Of a stretch of DNA of 64,000 nt, positions 59,495 through 64,000 are shown one piece after another. The position numbers and the translations under genes were made by a program. How positions within the stretch are numbered: position 1 is the stretch's first letter; every line of letters starts with the position of its first letter. This stretch comes from Gammaproteobacteria bacterium. GTDB taxonomy: Bacteria > Pseudomonadota > Gammaproteobacteria > Natronospirales > REEB76. The DNA is taken from NCBI GenBank assembly GCA_036383255.1, contig DASVOS010000010.1, forward strand, positions 1-64,000, written 5' to 3'. The notes beneath the pieces were generated by a model, which was not told the origin of the DNA, did no database searches, and saw only the letters and a program-made list of their open reading frames with translations.

Positions 59495-60115
59495 ATGCCG
59501 ACTCTGAAGCGCGCATCGCTGTTCCTGCTGGCTTGGTGTCTCATCGTGGCGCTGTCGGAAGCCACGTCCGCGGCTGCCACCGCATCCGGCCAGGCCGCGG
59601 CGGCGGCGCGGGACGGGCAGCACGACTTCGACTGGGAATCCGGTAGCTGGCATACCCATGTGAAGCGCCGGCTGCATCCGCTGACGGGCAGCGATGCCTG
59701 GGCCGAGTACGACGGCACCAGCGTGCAGAGCCCGGTGTGGGGCGGAAAGGCCAACCTGCTGGAGCTGGAGGTGGACGGGCCGCAGGGCCACCTGGAACTG
59801 CTGTCGCTGCGGCTCTACGACCCGCAGACGCGGCAGTGGAGCCTGAACGTCGCCAGCAGCCGCGGCGGCGGCGTCGGGGTGCCCGCGGTGGGCGCCTTCG
59901 AGGAGGGCCGGGGCGAGTTCTACGACGAGGAGGACTTCGGCGGCAGGCCGGTGCGGGTGCGCTTCGTGATCTCGGACGTCAAGGCCGATTCCGCCCACTT
60001 CGAGCAGGCCTTCTCCGCCGACGGCGGCAAGACCTGGGAGACCAACTGGATCGCGGACGATCGGCGCATCACATCCCATCCCGGCGCGCTGCGCCCGCAA
60101 GGGTCCTCGCTCTGA
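59495..60115 (+). CDS. Secreted DUF1579-like protein
   Basis: 206 residues from ATG 59495, with GGGAGG upstream. Signal peptide 1-27 or so (SAAAT). The mature part is beta-rich: HDFDWESGSWHTHVKRRLHPL, WAEYDGTSVQSPVWGGKANLLELEVDG, LRLYDPQTRQWSLNVASSRG, and FSADGGKTWETNWIADDRR. The HDFDWE-G-W and DP-TRQW patterns resemble DUF1579-type lipocalin-like proteins. Periplasmic. Last gene in the plus-strand run. Confidence 0.72.
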   Translation: MPTLKRASLFLLAWCLIVALSEATSAAATASGQAAAAARDGQHDFDWESGSWHTHVKRRLHPLTGSDAWAEYDGTSVQSPVWGGKANLLELEVDGPQGHLELLSLRLYDPQTRQWSLNVASSRGGGVGVPAVGAFEEGRGEFYDEEDFGGRPVRVRFVISDVKADSAHFEQAFSADGGKTWETNWIADDRRITSHPGALRPQGSSL

Positions 60116-60165
60116 CGGGCCCTTGTCCCGCAGGCGCGCGTCCATGCGCGCCCGCGGGACTGTCC

Positions 60166-61881
60166 TCACATCAGCTCCGCGGTGGAGAAGGTCCAGCTGT
60201 AGTCGCTGCCCATGCGTATGCCTTCCAGGTCCTTGACGTCGCCCGAGACGGTAACGGTGTAGGTCTCACCCATGTCCAGCCTGTTGGCGGGCGTGAAGAC
60301 CACGGCGAAGGCCATGTAGGTGAAGGTGCCGGGTACCGGCGTGCCGTTCTCGTCAGTCACCTGGATGGTGCCGGCATCGAGCGTGCGCGGGTCCATCACC
60401 TCGTTGAACGCGATGCTGATCTTCTTGTAGGGCGAGACCATCGAATCGTTCACGGCCGGATCCGTGAACAGGATCTGCGGCGTACTGGCGGCATTGCCAC
60501 TGCCGGTGGTGAAGGTCCACACGTAGGAACTGGCCAGTGGCTCGCCGTTCAGGTCCGTGGCGGCGGTGCCGATGCGGCCGGTATAGGTGACGCCGGGCAG
60601 CAGTTGCGTGTCCGGCGTGAACACCGCGGTGGTACCAGTGTAGGTGACCACGCCCGACACCGGCTCGCCGGTGGCGGCCGTCACCGTGAAGCTCGCGGTG
60701 GTGAGGCTCAGGGGATCCATGGGCTCGTCGAAGATCGCGAGGATGGAGGTGTTGGGCGCCACGTCCTGGTCGCCGAAGGCGGGCAGGGTGTACAGCACCA
60801 CCGGCGGCGTGCCGGCCAGGTCCTCACCGGTGGTGAATGCGAACCGGTAGTCCGCGTCCATGGGGATGCCGTCCAGGCTCTTCACATCCTGGCTCACTTC
60901 GACGTCGTAGGTCGTGTCCGGCATCAGCGGGTTGGTGGGCGTGAACACCGCGGTGACGCCGGTGTAGCTCACGCTTCCCGGCACCGGCACGCCACCGGGC
61001 GCCAGCACCCGGAAGGTGCCGGCATCGATGGTGGTCGGGTCCATGGTCTGGCCGAAGGTGACGCTGATCTCGGTGCCAAGGAGTATGTCCGCTGCCTTAT
61101 CGGCCGGGAAGGTGGTAGTGACGCTGGTGTGCTTGCCGGTGAGCACCGAGATGTCCGGGGTGATGAAGGTCCAGGTCTTGCCCCTGAGGAGCGCGTTGCC
61201 GGCCACGTCGGTGGGGCCCGATCCGATGCTCGCGGTGTAGAGCGTGTTGGGCGCCAGCGACCCGGTCGGATAGAACAGCGCCGAGAAGCCGATGTACTTG
61301 ATGCTGCCCGGGACCTCCACACCGCCGGGGCCGTGCAGCTGGAAGTCCTGGGTATCGATGCTGTCCGGATCCATCGGCTCGTTGAAGAACGCCACTACCA
61401 CTCCCGTGTAGCGGTCCGGGAGCTGCTGGACGCCGAAGGCGGTGTCCATCAGTACGGGCGGTGTCATGTCTATGGTCTCGCCGGTGGTGAAGGTCCAGAC
61501 GTAGTCTTTCTCCATCGTCGCGCCGTCAAGGCAGCGGACGTCCTTGGACATCCGTGCGGTGTAGCGGGTGTTCGCCTCCAGCGGACTGGACGGATGGAAG
61601 GTGGCCGTGAGCCTCGAATAGCTGATGCTGCCTGCTACCGGCGCTCCGTGGGCCGTCACCTGGAAGTCGGAGGGGTGCATGCCGGCGAAATCCATCGCGT
61701 CGCTGAACATGATGGTGATGTAGGTGTTCTGCGCCACGCCCGACTTGCCGTCTGCGGGCGCCGTGCCCTCGACACGCACGTCGTAGCCTGCGTCGGCCAG
61801 CGCCGAAACGGTGGCGCCGCCGCAGCCCTGGAGCGCTGATCCGAGCAGGAGCACCGCGAAGATGGTGACCAGAGTTCTCAT
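60166..61881 (-). CDS. Lipoprotein with tandem SbsA-type Ig-like domains
   Basis: 571 residues from ATG 61881. Signal peptide with lipobox LQGC. Then five consecutive Ig-like (Big_5/SbsA) domains of about 100 residues, each reading like NTYITIMFSDAMD, or ISVTFGQTMDPTTIDAGTF, then a strand FHPSSPLEANTRYT and an end YVWTFTTGE. Repeats differ by substitutions, not length. Predicted cell-surface or periplasmic adhesive or structural role. A related partial gene lies at 63723. Confidence 0.85.
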   Translation of the reverse strand: MRTLVTIFAVLLLGSALQGCGGATVSALADAGYDVRVEGTAPADGKSGVAQNTYITIMFSDAMDFAGMHPSDFQVTAHGAPVAGSISYSRLTATFHPSSPLEANTRYTARMSKDVRCLDGATMEKDYVWTFTTGETIDMTPPVLMDTAFGVQQLPDRYTGVVVAFFNEPMDPDSIDTQDFQLHGPGGVEVPGSIKYIGFSALFYPTGSLAPNTLYTASIGSGPTDVAGNALLRGKTWTFITPDISVLTGKHTSVTTTFPADKAADILLGTEISVTFGQTMDPTTIDAGTFRVLAPGGVPVPGSVSYTGVTAVFTPTNPLMPDTTYDVEVSQDVKSLDGIPMDADYRFAFTTGEDLAGTPPVVLYTLPAFGDQDVAPNTSILAIFDEPMDPLSLTTASFTVTAATGEPVSGVVTYTGTTAVFTPDTQLLPGVTYTGRIGTAATDLNGEPLASSYVWTFTTGSGNAASTPQILFTDPAVNDSMVSPYKKISIAFNEVMDPRTLDAGTIQVTDENGTPVPGTFTYMAFAVVFTPANRLDMGETYTVTVSGDVKDLEGIRMGSDYSWTFSTAELM

Positions 61882-62138
61882 ATGCTTCTCCCTGATTCGT
61901 TCCCTGTATCGTCGTGCCGTGTGAAGACACACCCCTGCGCGACATGGGCGCCACGATAGGCGGCAGTACGCTTGGCGCGGTTGACCTGCATCAAGCCGCG
62001 GCGAGTGCGCGTACGAAGGGATCGCCCGCGAGCCCAATGGCGGCGCGGGGTCAGGGAATTTCCTAGGCGGATTTCAGGCGCAGGCTCGGCATGCTTCGGA
62101 CAGGAAACGTCCAGCGCCGCAGCGTGTCGGGAAGGGAT

Positions 62139-62651
62139 CTAGACGGGATTCAGGGAGAGGGTCGGCTTGGGCGTGCGCGCGGGATCCCGGAGCACTGCCA
62201 GGAGCTCATCCACGTCGTGCAGATGCTCCGCATCGTGATGGGTCCACATCTGCAGGAGCCGTGCGAGGCTTACCACGCCCACGTTCTCGAAGCGGCCCTC
62301 CCGCGTGAGGTCCGCCTCGTTGACCTGCTCCAGGCGCGTCAGGTTGCGCCGGCGGGCGGCGAGGAAGGCTTCCAGGGCCGGCGCGAGCGCCTGCTCCTGA
62401 TAGCGCCGCTCCCGCGCGAGCCGGGCCCCGTCCAGGTCCGGCAGCAGCGGGTCGGCCTCCGTCAGCAAGAGCTCCAGGCGCCGCATGTAGCCCTCCACCT
62501 CGATGTCCCGCAGGTGGCAGACGTTCTCCAGCAACGAGAAGCTCTCCGCCGCCGGTTTGAAGCGGAACTGCGCTTCGCTCAGGCCCGCGAGGCGGCGCCG
62601 CAGCTCGGCGGGGAAGCCGCCCAGGGCGGCGCGGGCGTGGTCGAGGCGCAT
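62139..62651 (-). CDS. DinB-superfamily protein
   Basis: 170 residues, a four-helix bundle of the DinB/YfiT-like type: LSEAQFRFKPAAESFSLLENVCHLRDIEVEGYMRRL, with the His of VCHLRD and later TRLEQVNEADLTREGRFENVG, then LLQMWTHHDAEHLHDVDEL, giving three histidines for a metal. Often induced by damage in Bacillus; substrate and role here unknown. Three bases separate it from the DoxX gene, so they are co-transcribed. Confidence 0.82.
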   Translation of the reverse strand: MRLDHARAALGGFPAELRRRLAGLSEAQFRFKPAAESFSLLENVCHLRDIEVEGYMRRLELLLTEADPLLPDLDGARLARERRYQEQALAPALEAFLAARRRNLTRLEQVNEADLTREGRFENVGVVSLARLLQMWTHHDAEHLHDVDELLAVLRDPARTPKPTLSLNPV

Positions 62652-62654
62652 CGC

Positions 62655-63053
62655 TCAGCCTCTCTTGCGCAGCATCGCATCCAGCGAGATCGGGCCGCCG
62701 CCGGCGGCCGCGAGGTACAGGAACACGAAGCAGTAGAACACCGCCGCCTCGCCGTGGTTCACGAACGGCAGGAAACCCTGGGGTGCGTGGGCCATGAAGT
62801 AGGCCACCGCCATCTCGCCGGAGAGGATGAAGGCCGCAGGCTTGGTGAAGAGGCCGACGCAGACCAGCGCGCCGCCCACGAGCTCGAGGATGCCGGCGAG
62901 GCCGATCAGCGACATGAGGTGGACGCCGTCCATGCCCGGCGGATAGCCCAGGAGCTTTGCGGAGCCGTGGCAGAGGAACAGGAAGCCCACCACGATGCGC
63001 AGCAGGCTCAGGATCTGGGGTGACCACCTATCCAGCAGCGTGAACTTGGCCAT
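62655..63053 (-). CDS. DoxX-family membrane protein
   Basis: 132 residues, four membrane segments. LLRIVVGFLFLCHGSAKLLGYPPG is the DoxX start, then GILELVGGALVCVGLFTKPAAFILSGEMAVAYF with the Glu and Gly of the family, and a final FVFLYLAAAGGGPISLDAML. Inner membrane; linked to thiosulfate or redox functions in relatives. ATG 63053. In an operon with the DinB-superfamily gene. Confidence 0.88.
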   Translation of the reverse strand: MAKFTLLDRWSPQILSLLRIVVGFLFLCHGSAKLLGYPPGMDGVHLMSLIGLAGILELVGGALVCVGLFTKPAAFILSGEMAVAYFMAHAPQGFLPFVNHGEAAVFYCFVFLYLAAAGGGPISLDAMLRKRG

Positions 63054-63088
63054 GACGACTCCTCGCGGTTGGAGATCAGTAGGGCAGG

Positions 63089-63592
63089 CTACATGGCCTG
63101 CATGCGCCGTTCCAGTTCCTTGGGCGTTACGTCCTCGATGTGGGTGGCGATCCACCACTGGTTGCCGCAGGGGTCCTGCACGCCGGCGTTGCGGTCGCCG
63201 TAGAACTGGTCCGCGGGCTCCATCAGGCTGATGCCGCCGGCCGCCATGGCGGCGGCATAGGCGGCGTCGGTGTCGGCCACGTAGAGATAGATCCCGCAGG
63301 GCATGGGTTTCCAGGGATCGCGCGGCTCCGAGAGCATGACCATAGAGTCGCCGATCTTGAGTAGCGCGTAGTTCACGGCGCCGTTCGGCCCTTCGTGGCA
63401 GGAGAGGAGCCTGGCGCCGAAGGCGGCCTTGAGGAACTCGATGAGGCGCTTGGCGCCGGGGACGAAGAGGTAGGAGGTGACGGTGCGGTAGCCGTCCGGC
63501 ACCGGCTTGACCTTGCGGCCCCTGGCGGCGCCCTTCCGGACGGGCTTGCGCGCGGGGGCCTTGGACTTCCTGCTGGGCTTCTTGGCGGCCAT
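63089..63592 (-). CDS. VOC/PhnB-like protein with a Lys-rich tail
   Basis: 167 residues. The N-terminal 30 residues are Lys/Arg/Pro/Ala-rich (MAAKKPSRKSKAPARKPV), like a histone-H1-type tail. The body is a VOC fold: [64 protein letters not shown], and FYGDRNAGVQDPCGNQWWIATH with the metal-type residues. PhnB-like but not functionally assigned. The tail may bind nucleic acid; inference only. Confidence 0.8.
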   Translation of the reverse strand: MAAKKPSRKSKAPARKPVRKGAARGRKVKPVPDGYRTVTSYLFVPGAKRLIEFLKAAFGARLLSCHEGPNGAVNYALLKIGDSMVMLSEPRDPWKPMPCGIYLYVADTDAAYAAAMAAGGISLMEPADQFYGDRNAGVQDPCGNQWWIATHIEDVTPKELERRMQAM

Positions 63593-63651
63593 GGCGTCCT
63601 CCGTACCGGCTGACGGGTAATTCTAGTCCAGCGGCGGGCCGGGGTGCGGGC

Positions 63652-63679
63652 AAAAAAAAGGGGAGGTTTGCACCTCCCC
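63652..63679 (-). terminator. Rho-independent terminator of the Ig-like gene at the right edge
   Basis: Read on the minus strand: GGGGAGGT, GCAA loop, ACCTCCCC, then eight T. It follows the stop at 63723 and a second hairpin GGTACCCC / GGGGTACC at 63690-63714. Confidence 0.9.
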
Positions 63680-63722
63680 CTCAAGCATCGGTACCCCGCC
63701 AGATATGGGGTACCGCGCTCCC

Positions 63723-64000
63723 TTACATGGGCATCGTGGTGGTGAAGGTCCAGCTGAGATCGGCGCCCATGGCCGTGCCAACTAGGCTCTGCACGCGGCC
63801 GCTCACGGTGACCGTGTAGGTGATGCCGCCCTGGAGCCGCGAAGCCGGCACGAAGAAGGCGGCGGAACCCTGGTAGCTCACCGTGCCCGCCACCGCGTTG
63901 CCGTCCTGATCCGTCACGCGGATGGTGTCGGTGGTCAGGGTGGTGGGGTCCATCTCCTCGCTGAACGCGATGCTGATCTTGGTGTTGGGGGCGACACCGG
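63723..64000 (-). CDS. Ig-like (SbsA-type) repeat protein, C-terminal part
   Basis: The 5-prime part lies beyond the right edge; about 91 residues are seen. GVAPNTKISIAFSEEMDPTT, then TIRVTDQDGNAVAG, FFVPASRLQGGITYTVTVSG and LSWTFTTTMPM are the last Ig-like unit, close to those of the lipoprotein at 60166-61881. Probably a paralogue of that gene. Ends with the 63652-63679 terminator downstream. Confidence 0.82.
   Translation of the reverse strand, partial: GVAPNTKISIAFSEEMDPTTLTTDTIRVTDQDGNAVAGTVSYQGSAAFFVPASRLQGGITYTVTVSGRVQSLVGTAMGADLSWTFTTTMPM

Noticed and set aside
59737-61839. 700-codon plus-strand frame opposite the Ig-repeat lipoprotein
   Set aside because: The minus-strand protein has a signal peptide, lipobox and clear domain repeats; the opposite frame is Arg/Gly/Val/His-rich with no recognisable domain.

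Overview
The window is high-GC DNA from a gammaproteobacterium. The block accB-aroQ-tlpA-dsbD-cutA facing a groES-groEL operon, and a HrcA-type CIRCE site in front of groES, fit a Xanthomonadales/Nevskiales-like lineage. That placement is inferred from gene order and protein style, not from a search. No rRNA, intact tRNA, CRISPR array, transposase or integrase gene was recognised.

Layout. (1) 1-6.7 kb, core: the end of accB, aroQ, a TlpA-like thioredoxin, dsbD with a doubled N-terminal alpha domain, and cutA on the minus strand; groES-groEL on the plus strand. (2) 6.7-12.6 kb, AT-rich island: after a repeat-bearing intergenic stretch comes a tight three-gene unit (MerR-like protein, large Eco57I-type N6-adenine methyltransferase, PD-(D/E)XK nuclease), then a convergent HEPN-motif protein and a decayed tRNA-like gene. 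This looks like restriction-modification plus a possible abortive-infection RNase. (3) 12.6-22.5 kb, mosaic accessory region of small secreted, lipo-, membrane and immunity-like proteins (Rap1a/Tai-like, WapI-like, DUF4019 and others). Six copies, some truncated, of one roughly 80-base leader stand in front of unrelated genes, usually fusing at a GTG start. This repeat-led gene array is the most unusual structure in the window. (4) 22.6-27.4 kb, return to high GC: an unknown gene pair, a cupin, a four-gene metal cluster (DUF2946-like, MerT-like, outer-membrane protein, HMA protein) and a hemerythrin.

(5) 27.6-46.7 kb, ordinary accessory metabolism and signalling: a broken two-domain GNAT gene, a non-canonical NRAMP-family transporter, a PEP-mutase-family protein, lipoproteins, a quinone-oxidoreductase-like enzyme, two secreted predicted methyltransferases, a metallophosphoesterase lacking key histidines, a hybrid kinase with two kinase cores, pirin, an ECF sigma factor with a membrane partner, DUF membrane proteins, a TPR protein divergent from two TetR regulators, and a second hemerythrin. 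(6) 46.8-64 kb: cupin, PhzF, a zinc-ribbon membrane protein with HEFGH, a Rieske/ferredoxin reductase, a PQQ-type sugar dehydrogenase preceded by a 24-residue protein, a Y-family polymerase under a near-perfect LexA box, YeaQ-like and DUF2569 proteins, a MocR regulator divergent from LysE/EamA exporters, repeated-Ig lipoproteins, and DinB-like, DoxX and VOC proteins.

Together the window shows a conserved folding and redox core next to a defence and immunity-type island that has collected genes by recombination, then a long stretch of stress, metal and export functions.
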